64,000 bases of DNA from Cedecea neteri (GCF_000758325.1 NZ_CP009459.1:2790001-2854000), one strand, 5' to 3'; counted from the first letter of the stretch, positions 27,706 through 37,147 are shown. A program made the numbers and translations. The notes: generated by a model from the sequence alone, not told the origin.

Positions 27706-28506
27706 ATGGAACGTGACCTGGATCTCGAAGGGTTTGACCCGGACAGCATCGTGACGCCCGCGCTGGCGTTTCGCATCCGCGCCGCGCAAACCTATAACGA
27801 AAAGCCCATTCACACCCACCGAAAAGGGCAGCTGATTCTGGCGCTCCACGGCGGTATTACCAGCGAAGTCACCAACTCGATGTGGATGGTGCCGCCGCAG
27901 TATGCGGTGTGGGTGCCGGGGCAAATGCCGCACAGCAACCGGGTGACGGCAGACGCGCGGCTCTGCTTTTTGTTTATTGAACCGGATGCGGTCGCCATGC
28001 CGCAGGAATGCTGCGCGCTGAAGATCTCGCCGCTGGTGCGGGAACTGATTTTGCGTTTGTCCAACGTTCCCCATGAACATCTCGACTGCGCGCCCATTCA
28101 ACGGCTGGTGCAGGTGCTGTTTGATGAGCTGCCTAATCAACCGGTGGAGCAGCTCCAGCTCCCGATCTCCTCGCACCCGAAAATACGTGCGATGGCGGAC
28201 AGTATGGCGAAAAACCTGAAGGAGAAGAAAACGCTGGCGCAGTGGGCCGACGACATGGCGATGAGCGAGCGCAATCTTGCCCGGCTGGTGGGGAAAGAAA
28301 CGGGGCTGAGTTTTCTACGCTGGCGGCAGCAGATGCAGCTCATCGTGGCGCTGCGTTATTTGATTAGCGGGATGACCGTGCAAAATGTGGCGGAGTCGCT
28401 CGGTTACGACTCCACCACGGCGTTTATTACCATGTTTAAAAAGGCGCTAGGCACCACACCAGGACGCTATTTAAGCACCCTGGGCGGGGACGATTTTACA
28501 GACTAG
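27706..28506 (+). CDS. nimR: AraC family regulator NimR
   Basis: A 266-residue regulator with an N-terminal cupin (KPIHTHRKGQLILALHGG) and a C-terminal AraC helix-turn-helix pair (TLAQWADDMAMSERNLARLV; VQNVAESLGYDSTTAFITMF then KKALGTTPGRYL). Position divergent from nimT identifies it as NimR (YeaM), repressor of nimT in E. coli. Its 3' end overlaps the convergent chemoreceptor gene by 11 bases. Confidence 0.93.
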   Translation: MERDLDLEGFDPDSIVTPALAFRIRAAQTYNEKPIHTHRKGQLILALHGGITSEVTNSMWMVPPQYAVWVPGQMPHSNRVTADARLCFLFIEPDAVAMPQECCALKISPLVRELILRLSNVPHEHLDCAPIQRLVQVLFDELPNQPVEQLQLPISSHPKIRAMADSMAKNLKEKKTLAQWADDMAMSERNLARLVGKETGLSFLRWRQQMQLIVALRYLISGMTVQNVAESLGYDSTTAFITMFKKALGTTPGRYLSTLGGDDFTD

Positions 28507-30031
28507 CCAGCTTAAACTGGGACACGGCGGTATTCAGCTCATAGGTCTGTGCCAGCAGCGATTCAGCCGCCCCGGAGGCCTGGTTCACCATCGCCGCGTT
28601 TTGCTGGGTGGTGACATCCATCTGGCTGATGGCGGTGCTGACCTGCTCAATACCGCTGCTTTGCTCATCGCTGGCGTGGGTAATCTCCACCATCAGCGCG
28701 GCGACGCGCTTCACGTCCTGCACCACGGTATTGATGGTTTTGCCCGCTTCGTTTACCAGCCGGCTGCCGCTGGCCACCTGATTCACCGAGTCTTCAATCA
28801 GCTCTTTGATCTCTTTGGCCGCGCTGGCGCTACGCTGGGCCAGGCTGCGAACCTCTCCGGCGACAACCGCAAAACCGCGCCCCTGGTCACCGGCTCTGGC
28901 GGCTTCTACCGCCGCGTTCAACGCCAGGATGTTGGTCTGGAAAGCGATGCTGTCGATAACGCCGATGATGTCGGTGATTTTGTTGGCGGAGCTTGAAATG
29001 CCGTCCATGGTTTCCACGACCTGTGCCACCACCGCGCCGCCCTGTTCCGCGCTTCTCGAGGCGGTATTGGCCAACTGGCTGGCGCTTTGGGCATTCTCTG
29101 CGTTTTGTTTCACCGTGGCGGTCATCTCTTCCATCGACGACGCCGTTTGCTCCAGCGCGCTGGCCTGTTCTTCGGTGCGGGAGGCCAGGTCAATATTGCC
29201 GCTGGCAATTTCGCTGGAGCGGGTGGAGATCTGGTTGCTGCTTTCGTGCACCAGATGGATGACCATGGTGAGCTGCTGGCACATGGTTTCCATCGCGGCC
29301 ATGACGCTGGTTCTGTCGCCGTCGCGCACTTTCACTTCGCGGGTGAGATCCCCGCAGGCCACGGCGTTAGCAATCTCGGCCACTTCACTCGGCTCGCCAC
29401 CCAGCGAACGGAAAATCGTGCGATGTACCCACCAACCGACCACCAGTAACAGTAGTACCGCGGCCCCGGAACCAATCAATTGCCATTGGGTGGAGTTAGC
29501 GCTGCTGTGTTGGGCTTTTTCTACGGCGTTATCGGCATACTCGGCGGAGGCTTTGACAAAGGATTCAATGCCTTTCTGGTGGGCGAAAAAGTCTTTATCG
29601 GCCGCCTTCAGCTTTTCAAACAGCGGCGTCGGTGCGCCCGAACGAATAAGCTCCACCAGGTCATTGGCATCTTTGATCATCGCCATCCCGGCCTGGTATT
29701 GCTCCCCGAGCAGGTTCTGCTGCAGCTCAGGCGGCAGGGCGGCCTTCCAGTAATCAACTCGCTGGTGCCATTGCGCGCTGAGGCGCTTAATTTCGGCATC
29801 GGCCTGATCGACGCTCAGCGTGCCTTCCACCACGCGCGAAAGCACCAGCCGCAGTTCAATCAGGTAAATCGGTGCAGGCTTGATGTCAGACATCAGATCC
29901 TTTGCCAGCAGGCCGCTTTCCGTACTTTGGGCACTTCGGTGGCTGCCGTAGAGTGAAATGGCGGTAACCAGGGCGGACATCAAAATCGAACAGCAAATTA
30001 ATAACAACAAATTGTGAGCCAGTGATTTCAT
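28496..30031 (-). CDS. Methyl-accepting chemotaxis protein
   Basis: A 511-residue chemoreceptor: membrane helix near residues 6-26, a periplasmic helical domain (about 30-185), a second membrane helix (about 190-207), HAMP (SLGGEPSEVAEIANAVACGD region) and a signalling domain with the invariant hairpin tip IIGVIDSIAFQTNILALNAA followed by VEAARAGDQGRGFAVVA. It lacks a C-terminal NWETF-type CheR/CheB tether. The ligand is unknown; the amino-acid ABC operon that starts 295 bases away on the other strand is a natural partner candidate. No counterpart is at this place in E. coli. Confidence 0.95.
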   Translation of the reverse strand: MKSLAHNLLLLICCSILMSALVTAISLYGSHRSAQSTESGLLAKDLMSDIKPAPIYLIELRLVLSRVVEGTLSVDQADAEIKRLSAQWHQRVDYWKAALPPELQQNLLGEQYQAGMAMIKDANDLVELIRSGAPTPLFEKLKAADKDFFAHQKGIESFVKASAEYADNAVEKAQHSSANSTQWQLIGSGAAVLLLLVVGWWVHRTIFRSLGGEPSEVAEIANAVACGDLTREVKVRDGDRTSVMAAMETMCQQLTMVIHLVHESSNQISTRSSEIASGNIDLASRTEEQASALEQTASSMEEMTATVKQNAENAQSASQLANTASRSAEQGGAVVAQVVETMDGISSSANKITDIIGVIDSIAFQTNILALNAAVEAARAGDQGRGFAVVAGEVRSLAQRSASAAKEIKELIEDSVNQVASGSRLVNEAGKTINTVVQDVKRVAALMVEITHASDEQSSGIEQVSTAISQMDVTTQQNAAMVNQASGAAESLLAQTYELNTAVSQFKLASL

Positions 30032-30325
30032 TTTGCCTCTCCTATTATTTGAAAAGCTTATCGGCCCAGGAGAAGGGAAACTTTTTCGCCAGATCTGAAA
30101 ACTACCGGGTGAGTCACAAACTTATGCCATAAATCGCCAATTTTTTATTTTTAAAATAATCACTTAACTCAATTATTTGTTAAATCTATAAGTAAAAGAT
30201 TTAACTCGGGATTAGCTAATATGTTTTCTGCATATGCAATGCAGGATTAAGCATTGGCGAGGGAAAGGCGCTTGTGCGAGCGTAAAGGCATAGCTCGCTC
30301 ACAGACGGGATAACAAGGAAAATCA

Positions 30326-31183
30326 ATGGCACAGGTAAAGGCTTTAACGCACACAACTTCACACACAATAGCGCAACGTAAATTAACGCTCTCTGCTTGG
30401 GTTCTGGCCCTGTCCGGCCTGGCCTCCGCCGCGGTTCACGCAGATCAGCTGGCGGATATTCAAAAAGCGGGGGTGGTTAAAGTGGCCACTTTTGACGCAA
30501 ATCCACCTTTTGGCTCTATAGATGCTAAAACGCACGACATCGTGGGCTATGACGTTGATTTCGCGAAAGCACTGGCTAAATCCTTAGGCGTTAAGCTTGA
30601 GCTGGTGGCCACCAACCCGGCGAACCGTATTCCGCTCCTGCAGTCCGGTAAGGTCGACCTTATCGTGGCGGATATCACGATTACGCCGGAACGCGCCCAG
30701 GTGGTGGATTTCTCTACCCCTTATTTTGTGACCGGACAGCAGTTCCTGGTCCCGGCTTCCGGACCGGATAAGCTTGAGGATTACGCGAAAGGGCGCGTGG
30801 GTGCGGTAAAAGGCACCACCGGAGAACAGGCGCTGGTGCAGCGTTTCCCGTCAATTCGAGTGCTTTCTTATGATGATATCCCGCTGGCTTTTACCGCGCT
30901 GCGCAACGGTAACGTCCAGGCTATCACTCAGGACAGCACTATTCTTGCCGGGCTGCTGGCCGAAGCGCCGGATAAGGCGAAGTTTAAAATTCTGCCGGAT
31001 CTGCTGAGCAAGGAAGAGATTGGCGTTGGCGTGAAGAAAGGGGAGCCTGCCCTTTTGAAAGCGGTTAACGACGAACTGGTGAAGCTGGAACAAAGTGGCC
31101 AGGCAGAGCAAATCTACAACGCCTGGTTTGGCCCCGACAGCAAAACCCCGCAGCCGCGCAGCTTTAAAATTGTAGCCAAATAA
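30326..31183 (+). CDS. Amino-acid ABC transporter, periplasmic binding protein
   Basis: A 285-residue solute-binding protein of the SBP_bac_3 family. A signal peptide ends near residues 37-39 (SAAVHA then DQL). Family features: GVVKVATFDANPPFGSID, VGYDVDFAKALAKSLGVKLE and KVDLIVADITITPERAQVVD then FSTPYF. The arginine that grips the ligand carboxylate (NPANR and PERA regions) is present, so a polar or acidic amino acid is likely; the exact ligand cannot be read. First gene of a four-gene operon. Confidence 0.92.
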   Translation: MAQVKALTHTTSHTIAQRKLTLSAWVLALSGLASAAVHADQLADIQKAGVVKVATFDANPPFGSIDAKTHDIVGYDVDFAKALAKSLGVKLELVATNPANRIPLLQSGKVDLIVADITITPERAQVVDFSTPYFVTGQQFLVPASGPDKLEDYAKGRVGAVKGTTGEQALVQRFPSIRVLSYDDIPLAFTALRNGNVQAITQDSTILAGLLAEAPDKAKFKILPDLLSKEEIGVGVKKGEPALLKAVNDELVKLEQSGQAEQIYNAWFGPDSKTPQPRSFKIVAK

Positions 31184-31184
31184 T

Positions 31185-32003
31185 ATGTTTAAACGACCGC
31201 CTCATTTGTCCGCAGCTTCGGCTGCGGATTTTTTGCATCTGCAGTCCGCCAGCGTTGAATTTCGCAAAGCGAGTAAACGTTATGGTGAAACTTCCGTCCT
31301 GCGCGAGATAGACCTGACCATCGCGGCCGGAGAAGTGGTGGCGATTTGCGGCCCGTCCGGTTCGGGGAAATCAACGCTAATACGGCTCATCAACCAGCTC
31401 GAAACCCTTAGCGATGGCGATATTTTTATCGATGGTAAACCTACCCGAACGTTGAATAACACTATGCTGCGCCGCCTGCGAAGCCGAATCGGGTTTGTGT
31501 TTCAGCAGTTTAACCTCTACGCCCACCTTACGGCCGAGCAGAACATTACGCTGTCGTTAACTCACGTTCACGGCTGGAAGCGTGAGGCCGCGCATCAGCA
31601 GGCTCTGGCGCTGCTGGCCCGGGTCGGCCTTGCAGACAAAGCGCAGCATTATCCGGCGCAGCTTTCCGGCGGGCAGCAGCAGCGCGTGGCGATTGCCAGG
31701 GCGCTGGCGTCGTCGCCGCAAATTATCCTGTTTGACGAGCCGACTTCGGCCCTTGATCCGGAGATGATCGGTGAAGTTCTGCAGGTGATGAAAGATCTCG
31801 CCCACAGCGGCATTACCATGATTGTGGTCACGCATGAGATGCAGTTCGCCCGTGAAATTGCCGACCGCGTGGTGTTTATTGACGGCGGGGCGATCCTCGA
31901 GCAGGCGGCCCCGGCGCAGTTTTTCCGCTCGCCGCAGCATCCCCGCGCCCGTCGTTTTCTGCAAAAGGTACTCGACCCGCTGCATGCCGGGGCCGAATCA
32001 TGA
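31185..32003 (+). CDS. Amino-acid ABC transporter, ATP-binding protein
   Basis: A 272-residue GlnQ-like ATPase: Walker A CGPSGSGKST, Q-loop VFQQFNLY, signature LSGGQQQRVAIARAL, Walker B IILFDEPTSALDPE and H-loop VVTHEM. About 25 extra N-terminal residues precede the usual start; an in-frame internal start near VEFRKASKRYG is possible. It begins 1 base after the binding-protein stop and overlaps the next permease gene by 4 bases. Confidence 0.95.
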   Translation: MFKRPPHLSAASAADFLHLQSASVEFRKASKRYGETSVLREIDLTIAAGEVVAICGPSGSGKSTLIRLINQLETLSDGDIFIDGKPTRTLNNTMLRRLRSRIGFVFQQFNLYAHLTAEQNITLSLTHVHGWKREAAHQQALALLARVGLADKAQHYPAQLSGGQQQRVAIARALASSPQIILFDEPTSALDPEMIGEVLQVMKDLAHSGITMIVVTHEMQFAREIADRVVFIDGGAILEQAAPAQFFRSPQHPRARRFLQKVLDPLHAGAES

Positions 32004-32752
32004 ACAGCTACTTTGACTGGGCGGGCGTGCTAAGTGGGGCGCCGCGAGCCTGGCTTATCTCCGGTTTGCTGACTACCGCATGGGTGACGCTCGCCGGGAT
32101 GATGATTGCGACGCTGTTTGCCGTGCTGCTGTTGGGGCTAAGGCTTGCCGGTGGCCGGGCGGGGCGCTACATCACCGCAAGCTGGGTTTCTGTTTTTCGC
32201 AATACGCCATTGCTGGTGCAGCTCCTTTTCTGGTATTTCGCGGCGTGGAACGCGCTGCCGCAGAGCTGGCGTGGGTTTATTAACGACGATCACAGCTGGT
32301 CTCAACTGCCCGGCGGCGTCTGGTGGTTGACGCCGGAATTTCTCTGCGCCGCATGGGGGCTAGGGGTGTTCACCTCGGCATTTTTGGTGGAGGAGATCCG
32401 CAGCGGGTTGCAGGCGGTGCCGAAGGGGCAAACCGAGGCCGCGCTTTCTCAGGGCTTTTCTGAGTGGCAGCTTTTTCGCACCGTGCTGCTACCCCAGGGC
32501 GTGGTTAACGCCTGGCAGCCGGTGGTCGGGCAATATCTCAACCTGATGAAGCTCTCCTCGCTGGCCACGGGTATCGGCTTTGCCGAACTCACCAGTCAGG
32601 TACGCCGCATTGAAAGCTACAACGCCCACGCGCTGGGGGCTTTTGCCGCAGGCACGGTGCTTTATTTGCTACTGGGGCTGGCAATGAGCGGGCTGTTTAC
32701 ATGCTTTGCGCCAGGGAAACGCGGGCCACGTAAAACCGGAGGTATAGCATGA
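32000..32752 (+). CDS. Amino-acid ABC transporter, permease 1
   Basis: A 250-residue inner-membrane permease of the HisM/GltJ type. It has about five helices, the FRNTPLLVQLLFWYFA segment and the cytoplasmic coupling loop EAALSQGFSEWQLFRTVLLP followed by QG. Starts overlap the ATPase stop (ATGA). It pairs with the next permease to form the membrane pore. Confidence 0.94.
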   Translation: MNSYFDWAGVLSGAPRAWLISGLLTTAWVTLAGMMIATLFAVLLLGLRLAGGRAGRYITASWVSVFRNTPLLVQLLFWYFAAWNALPQSWRGFINDDHSWSQLPGGVWWLTPEFLCAAWGLGVFTSAFLVEEIRSGLQAVPKGQTEAALSQGFSEWQLFRTVLLPQGVVNAWQPVVGQYLNLMKLSSLATGIGFAELTSQVRRIESYNAHALGAFAAGTVLYLLLGLAMSGLFTCFAPGKRGPRKTGGIA

Positions 32753-33444
32753 TCGCTAACATTTCGGTTATTACGGACAACCTCGACTATTTGCTGTGGG
32801 GAAGAATGGCTCAGGGAGAGCCGGGCGGCGTACTGCTAACCCTGATGATGGCCGTAGGCGCTGGCGTGCTTGCCCTGGGGCTGGGTTTATTGCTGGCCTG
32901 CGCTGCCTGGCGCTACAGCGGTATTGTGCGGCGGCTGCTTTTCCTCTGGGCCGAATTGATCCGCGGCATTCCGCTGATTTTTGTGATCTTCTGGCTTTAT
33001 TTCCTGCTACCCGCCATTACCGGGCGTGATTTACCGGGGCCATTTACCGTCACGCTGGCGCTGGCCTGGTTTACGTCTGCTGCGGTGATGTACACCACGC
33101 TGGCGGCGCTGAATGCATTGGCGAAGGGGCAAAATGAAGCGGCGATTGCCGATGGCTTTACGCCGTGGCAAACGCTGAGATTGGTCCTGCTGCCCCAGGC
33201 GCTGCGCAACGCTTTACCGTCGTTTGCCGGGCTGTTTATCTCGCTTATCAAAGACACGTCACTGGCGTTTATCGTCAACGTGCCGGAGCTGACAACCGTG
33301 GCCGGGCAGGTCAACAGCCGGGTGCAAATTTACCCGGCAGCCATTTTTATTTTTACCGGCCTGGTCTATTACCTGCTGTGCAGCGCGCTGGCCTGGCGCA
33401 TTCACCGCTGGCAGCGGCAGGGCGCTACTGCTTACCCACAATAA
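32749..33444 (+). CDS. Amino-acid ABC transporter, permease 2
   Basis: A 231-residue permease of the GltK type with [20 protein letters not shown] and the coupling loop [20 protein letters not shown] then QALRNALPS, followed by [12 protein letters not shown]. It overlaps permease 1 by 4 bases and runs 20 bases into the convergent yeaL gene. This completes the binding protein, ATPase and two-permease set. Confidence 0.94.
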   Translation: MIANISVITDNLDYLLWGRMAQGEPGGVLLTLMMAVGAGVLALGLGLLLACAAWRYSGIVRRLLFLWAELIRGIPLIFVIFWLYFLLPAITGRDLPGPFTVTLALAWFTSAAVMYTTLAALNALAKGQNEAAIADGFTPWQTLRLVLLPQALRNALPSFAGLFISLIKDTSLAFIVNVPELTTVAGQVNSRVQIYPAAIFIFTGLVYYLLCSALAWRIHRWQRQGATAYPQ

Positions 33445-33874
33445 GGGAAACCAGCCCGGCGGCGATCAGCGGTCCAACGGGGACGCCACGGAACAGGGCG
33501 ACGCCAAGGACGGTACCGACCAGCAGGCCGCCCACCAGACCCGGTTGGCTGCCCATCAACGTCACGCCGCGCCCGCCGAGCCATGAAACCGCCACCCCGA
33601 CGACAATCGCCACCAGCGATTTCCAGTGGGTGAAAGAGTGGATCAGGTTGCTGGCGGGCAGAGTGCCGCTGGCTATCGGGGCCATCACGCCGATGGTCAA
33701 AATAATGATCCCCACCGTCAGGCCCTGTTTCTCAATCCACGGAAAGAAAGTGTTCAGCGGGGTTACGCGCACAATAATCAGCACGAGGATGGAAACCGCG
33801 ACGGTGGTGTTATGGCTGACAAAACCTAATCCAGCCAGGGCCAGAAGAATCAAGAGTGTAGGGTCAAAAATCAT
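33425..33874 (-). CDS. yeaL: DUF441 family membrane protein YeaL
   Basis: A 149-residue inner-membrane protein with about four hydrophobic segments, nearly identical to E. coli YeaL ([73 protein letters not shown]). Function unknown. In E. coli it sits between yoaI/yeaK and yeaM; here the same order holds except for the inserted transporter and chemoreceptor. Confidence 0.95.
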   Translation of the reverse strand: MIFDPTLLILLALAGLGFVSHNTTVAVSILVLIIVRVTPLNTFFPWIEKQGLTVGIIILTIGVMAPIASGTLPASNLIHSFTHWKSLVAIVVGVAVSWLGGRGVTLMGSQPGLVGGLLVGTVLGVALFRGVPVGPLIAAGLVSLIVGKQ

Positions 33875-34020
33875 GATATATCCTTGCCAAATAAGAGGTT
33901 TTTAACTTTTATTGTTGTGGTGAATGGCGACAGCGACTCTGTGGCCGTTCATCATTTTGTCATTTTTGTGGTCAACAATTAAGCGATATGACAGCAGGAA
34001 ACGGCTTACAGGAGAAAAGG

Positions 34021-34125
34021 ATGGGCGATCCAGCGTTATTCGACACGATTTGCATCACTGCCGCGTTCTTCGGGATCGCTTCGGTACTGGTGCTGTCTGT
34101 CCTTTATCTCGAACGCTTCGGGTAG
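34021..34125 (+). CDS. yoaI: Small membrane protein YoaI
   Basis: A 34-codon gene encoding MGDPALFDTICITAAFFGIA then SVLVLSVLYLERFG, one membrane helix. It matches E. coli YoaI (34 residues) in length, helix and C-terminal LSVL.(I/L)ER.G, and lies in the same place between yeaK and yeaL. AGGAGAAAAGG precedes the ATG. In E. coli YoaI is PhoB-regulated; no Pho box was sought in detail here. Its stop is directly adjacent to the convergent yeaK stop. Confidence 0.9.
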   Translation: MGDPALFDTICITAAFFGIASVLVLSVLYLERFG

Positions 34126-34629
34126 CTATTCGGGGCGGTGAAAATCGACCAGCTCCGGGCGCGCAATGCGCAAGTAATCCTGTGTATCCATCACCACTGA
34201 CTTTTCCAGCAACCCTGCATTGAAGGCAATTTCCGAAAAACGCTCGAAAATAGACGGGTCGGCCACCAGCCGCAGCTGAGCGTGAAAGCTGAACGGCGGA
34301 ATAGCGCCAAACACGCATCGCGTTAACTCATCCACTTCCGCCGGGCTTGCCAGCGACGCTTTCAGGCCGCCCAGATGCTGCGCCAGCAGGCTCAGATCCG
34401 CCTGTTTGTCTGCCGCCAGAATCGCCAGCACGTGCAGCTTGACGCCGTTGCCTTTCACTTTGCAGACCAGCGCCTTTGCGCCCTGGCCAAGCTCTGTGCC
34501 GCGGATCGCCGAGACCTCTTCACATTTCCCTGCCGCCACGTGGTTTACTACACGGTAACGAGCCTGTTGCTGCTGTAATAAATCGATAAGTTGCTGATGG
34601 ACGTCTTCGCCTTTTGCGTGGGATGTCAT
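34126..34629 (-). CDS. yeaK: Mischarged aminoacyl-tRNA deacylase YeaK
   Basis: A 167-residue YbaK/ProX-superfamily editing protein. E. coli YeaK hydrolyses Ser- and related mischarged tRNAs. Key regions are SAIRGTELGQGAKALVCKVK with the catalytic Lys, LGGLKASLASPAEV, and FGAIPPFSFHAQLRLVADPS. Length and order next to yoaI and yeaL support the name. Confidence 0.94.
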   Translation of the reverse strand: MTSHAKGEDVHQQLIDLLQQQQARYRVVNHVAAGKCEEVSAIRGTELGQGAKALVCKVKGNGVKLHVLAILAADKQADLSLLAQHLGGLKASLASPAEVDELTRCVFGAIPPFSFHAQLRLVADPSIFERFSEIAFNAGLLEKSVVMDTQDYLRIARPELVDFHRPE

Positions 34630-34701
34630 TGTACTGCCTCTTGTCGTCTTTCTAAGTCTCTGCTTTGAATTTTCATCCTATCGCGATAATAGTTATCTGA
34701 C

Positions 34702-35526
34702 ATGCAAAAATTCGGGCAAAAGATGGCTAATAATGTACTGACGCAGATGGGAAATGCCCTCGTGTGTGAATGCGTTTTTCAGGGAAAACCTGCCGTTGAA
34801 AAGCGAAATGCATCCGAGGTTGAACTCGATTTTTATCAGTACCATGCCTCCGTGTTCAGGGCGGAGGGGCCTGGCATTCCCGACGTTTATTCCCTTAATC
34901 GCCAGACACGACGGCTGATCATCGAATTTATCCCGCAGCCTTGTTCGCTGGAAACGCTGACTGCCTCCCCCGATTTGTATGAGAAGCTGGCGTCGCTCCA
35001 TCATTGCCAGATGAAACCCTCAGGAATTTTCAGGCGGCATCAGTGGAGGGATGATCAAATGGAGTTGGCACTAAGCCTGCTGAAATTTCCCCCAGAGCTC
35101 GAAGCAATGTTGCATCATTTCAAAGCTCACAGTGATGTGCTCTTTGAGCCGCAGCAATGGGTGTCGAGGGATTCAAATGCCGGAAACTGGGGACGCCGAG
35201 CCGGGGGCGAGTTAGTTTTATTTGACTGGGAGCGCTTTGGCCGTGGGAGCCCGGCGATAGATTTAGCGCCTCTGATTAAAGGAATGGGGGAACCGGCCAG
35301 TATTCACCTCATGGTAGCGAGATATCACCAAGTGGCACCTCAGTGGTCGAGGTCACACCTGACACGTCATGTGCTTTTGGCTAAAGCCTGGCTGGTGGTA
35401 GAAGTGCTGAATCTTCTTTCCCAAAGACATCCGCAAATGTTAACCCGGTATCTGGACTGGTATCAGGTTAACTTGCCGGCCTGGCTGCCACAGGCCCGGC
35501 ATTTATGGCGCTCTACGTTCGCTTAG
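34702..35526 (+). CDS. APH-like phosphotransferase, unknown substrate
   Basis: A 274-residue protein with an aminoglycoside-phosphotransferase-like kinase fold. The catalytic loop reads VSRDSNAGNWGRR (pattern x-D-x-x-x-x-N) and the metal-binding segment LVLFDWERFGRGSPAIDLAP. The usual His-Gly before the Asp is Ser-Arg. Relatives phosphorylate aminoglycosides, choline or other small molecules; resistance is not implied. It is convergent with and overlaps the NUDIX gene by 4 bases. Confidence 0.72.
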   Translation: MQKFGQKMANNVLTQMGNALVCECVFQGKPAVEKRNASEVELDFYQYHASVFRAEGPGIPDVYSLNRQTRRLIIEFIPQPCSLETLTASPDLYEKLASLHHCQMKPSGIFRRHQWRDDQMELALSLLKFPPELEAMLHHFKAHSDVLFEPQQWVSRDSNAGNWGRRAGGELVLFDWERFGRGSPAIDLAPLIKGMGEPASIHLMVARYHQVAPQWSRSHLTRHVLLAKAWLVVEVLNLLSQRHPQMLTRYLDWYQVNLPAWLPQARHLWRSTFA

Positions 35527-35969
35527 CTTAGCCAGCCATACTCTGAATAGATTTCACCGTCGATAATAGCGGTGATGGCCTGCTTCACATAGGGCACGGT
35601 GTTGACCGGTAATTGCCGGATATTCACCCAACGCAGTTCCGCGTGCTTATCCGGCTCGGCGATATAAGGCTCGCACTGCCAGGAAGAGCAGAGAAAGAAG
35701 TGGCCTATCCAGGAACTATCTTCGGTTTTAACATGCATCGAGTGAATCGACCTGAGGTTTACGGCCTCAATGATCACTCCCGTCTCTTCGTGGGCTTCTC
35801 TGACTGCGGCATTAAGCAGCGTTTCACCGCTTTCAAGACCGCCTGCGGGCAGGCTATAGAAGCCGTCCATCCAGCCGGTGTTCGCTCTGCGGATGAGACA
35901 AATTTCGTCGTTGCGGCGCAGGACGACAAATACGGCGACGGAAAGCTGGTAGCGTTCTCTTTTCATCAT
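35523..35969 (-). CDS. NUDIX hydrolase
   Basis: A 148-residue NUDIX protein with a canonical box GGLESGETLLNAAVREAHEE followed by TGV, preceded by RANTGWMDGFYSLPAG. It is of the MutT/RppH-like single-domain group; substrate unknown. Start is set at MMKRERYQLSVAVFVVL since the fold begins there; the frame is open 29 codons further. It diverges from a GNAT gene. Confidence 0.88.
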   Translation of the reverse strand: MMKRERYQLSVAVFVVLRRNDEICLIRRANTGWMDGFYSLPAGGLESGETLLNAAVREAHEETGVIIEAVNLRSIHSMHVKTEDSSWIGHFFLCSSWQCEPYIAEPDKHAELRWVNIRQLPVNTVPYVKQAITAIIDGEIYSEYGWLS

Positions 35970-36073
35970 TTTCGACTCTTGCTTTTGTGGTCTGTGAATA
36001 TATACAGTGTTTCTGGCCAGGCTCAACGCAAGAACTGGTAGGGTGACAATGGGCAATGTCAGTGAGGTACGCG

Positions 36074-36499
36074 ATGTCGGGTTTCAAACTAGAAATTTCT
36101 GATCAAATCAGCGAGGAGTATTCGCTGCCCATCGAAGCGGGGCTCGGTGAGTTTAACGATGCGATGAGCGGGATAAACGATCGCCAACCGCTGGCGGTTG
36201 TGGTTCGTAGTCCTGAGAGCGGGAAGGTCGTTGGTGGGATGTTGGGGCGTTCGTCCCTCGGCGTACTGTTTATCGATCTGTTTTATTTACCGCCTGAGTT
36301 AAGAGCGCATGGATTAGGCAGTGAGATCCTGAGGACGTTTGAAGCAGAAGGGCGCAGGCGCGGCTGTGTGGCCGGTTTTTTATATACCATCAGTTTTCAG
36401 GCCCCGGATTTCTACCGCAAACATGGCTGGGAGGCATTTGGCAAAATCGACTGCTTGCCCGAAGGCACCAGCCGTTTCTTTATGAAGAAGACGCTGTAA
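36074..36499 (+). CDS. GNAT family N-acetyltransferase
   Basis: A 141-residue GCN5-type acetyltransferase. Motif A is FIDLFYLPPELRAHGLGSEI (R-x-x-G-x-G acetyl-CoA loop as RAHGLGS), and motif B ISFQAPDFYRKHGWEAFG. The ATG at 36074 follows GAGG by 7 bases. Substrate unknown. It forms a divergent pair with a NUDIX gene; together with the phosphotransferase this is a short block absent from E. coli at this place. Confidence 0.88.
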   Translation: MSGFKLEISDQISEEYSLPIEAGLGEFNDAMSGINDRQPLAVVVRSPESGKVVGGMLGRSSLGVLFIDLFYLPPELRAHGLGSEILRTFEAEGRRRGCVAGFLYTISFQAPDFYRKHGWEAFGKIDCLPEGTSRFFMKKTL

Positions 36500-36502
36500 T
36501 GC

Positions 36503-36533
36503 AAAAATAATAAAGGCCGGTTCTGGCCGGCCC
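36503..36533 (-). terminator. Terminator of the ycgZ-ymgA-ymgB operon
   Basis: On the minus strand GGCCGGCCAGAACCGGCC is followed by TTTATTATTTTTG. It lies 20 bases after the ymgB stop. Confidence 0.75.
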
Positions 36534-36552
36534 TCAACGTTCCGCGCACTTT

Positions 36553-36837
36553 TTAAATGTCATCCACGGTGTGACCGACAACAATCTCTAAAGCATTGCG
36601 ATATACGTCGCACATGACGACATCTTGAGTCGTTTCGAGTGCGTCAACCAGCCAGATAATAATAGCTTTATTGGAAACAGTCTTATTGGCAGACAAAATA
36701 GCGGTGACAGCCTGACTGATGGCCGCATTTTCTTCCGCGTGCCGGTCTGCCGTGCTTCTTATAAAGTCGGATAATGCGTGATCTACGATTCCGGTGTGCA
36801 TTGCAGAGGTATTGGAAATTAGCTGTGTCATAGTCAT
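36553..36837 (-). CDS. ymgB: Biofilm/acid-resistance regulator YmgB (AriR)
   Basis: A 94-residue homologue of E. coli YmgB/AriR, a small three-helix protein that affects biofilm formation and acid resistance, acting through the Rcs pathway. The core AISQAVTAILSANKTVSNKA and the C-terminal NALEIVVGHTVDDI mirror E. coli VLGQAV.NLML and TLEIVLRYTADDM. It is the last gene of the ycgZ-ymgA-ymgB set; no ymgC follows. Confidence 0.85.
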   Translation of the reverse strand: MTMTQLISNTSAMHTGIVDHALSDFIRSTADRHAEENAAISQAVTAILSANKTVSNKAIIIWLVDALETTQDVVMCDVYRNALEIVVGHTVDDI

Positions 36838-36868
36838 TCACCGTTTTTCAGTTGTTGGCCATGGGCCG

Positions 36869-37147
36869 CTAGTGGACATTTTTTGCGTTAGGTTGTTTCG
36901 TCTCAGCTGCGCCTGAACGCGCTTCTTTTTCTGTCTTTTCTGCCAGAGACCGCGAGAGGTTGCCCTCGATTTCAGCGATAACGTTCTGCAAAACCCTACG
37001 TCGCCGTGGCGTCTGCTCTGATATAAGCATCGCTTCTAATCTTGCAATTAAAGCTCGGGTGTTGATTGCGCTGGCGCTGTTTAGCAACGACAGCGCGGCT
37101 TCGCCGATAATCTCGTCCGTTAATTGTTCATCGTCGCTTCTCTTCAC
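36869..37147 (-). CDS. ymgA: Two-component connector-type protein YmgA
   Basis: A 92-residue relative of E. coli YmgA: starts KRSDDEQLTDEIIGEAALSL against KTSDNERIKYEITGQAVLQI, and both end in an Asn-Lys-x-(I/V)H-like tail. YmgA feeds into the Rcs phosphorelay when BluR repression is lifted. The start codon is GTG at 37147 with AGGAG 7 bases upstream. It lies 31 bases before ymgB and about 160 bases after ycgZ. Confidence 0.82.
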   Translation of the reverse strand: MKRSDDEQLTDEIIGEAALSLLNSASAINTRALIARLEAMLISEQTPRRRRVLQNVIAEIEGNLSRSLAEKTEKEARSGAAETKQPNAKNVH

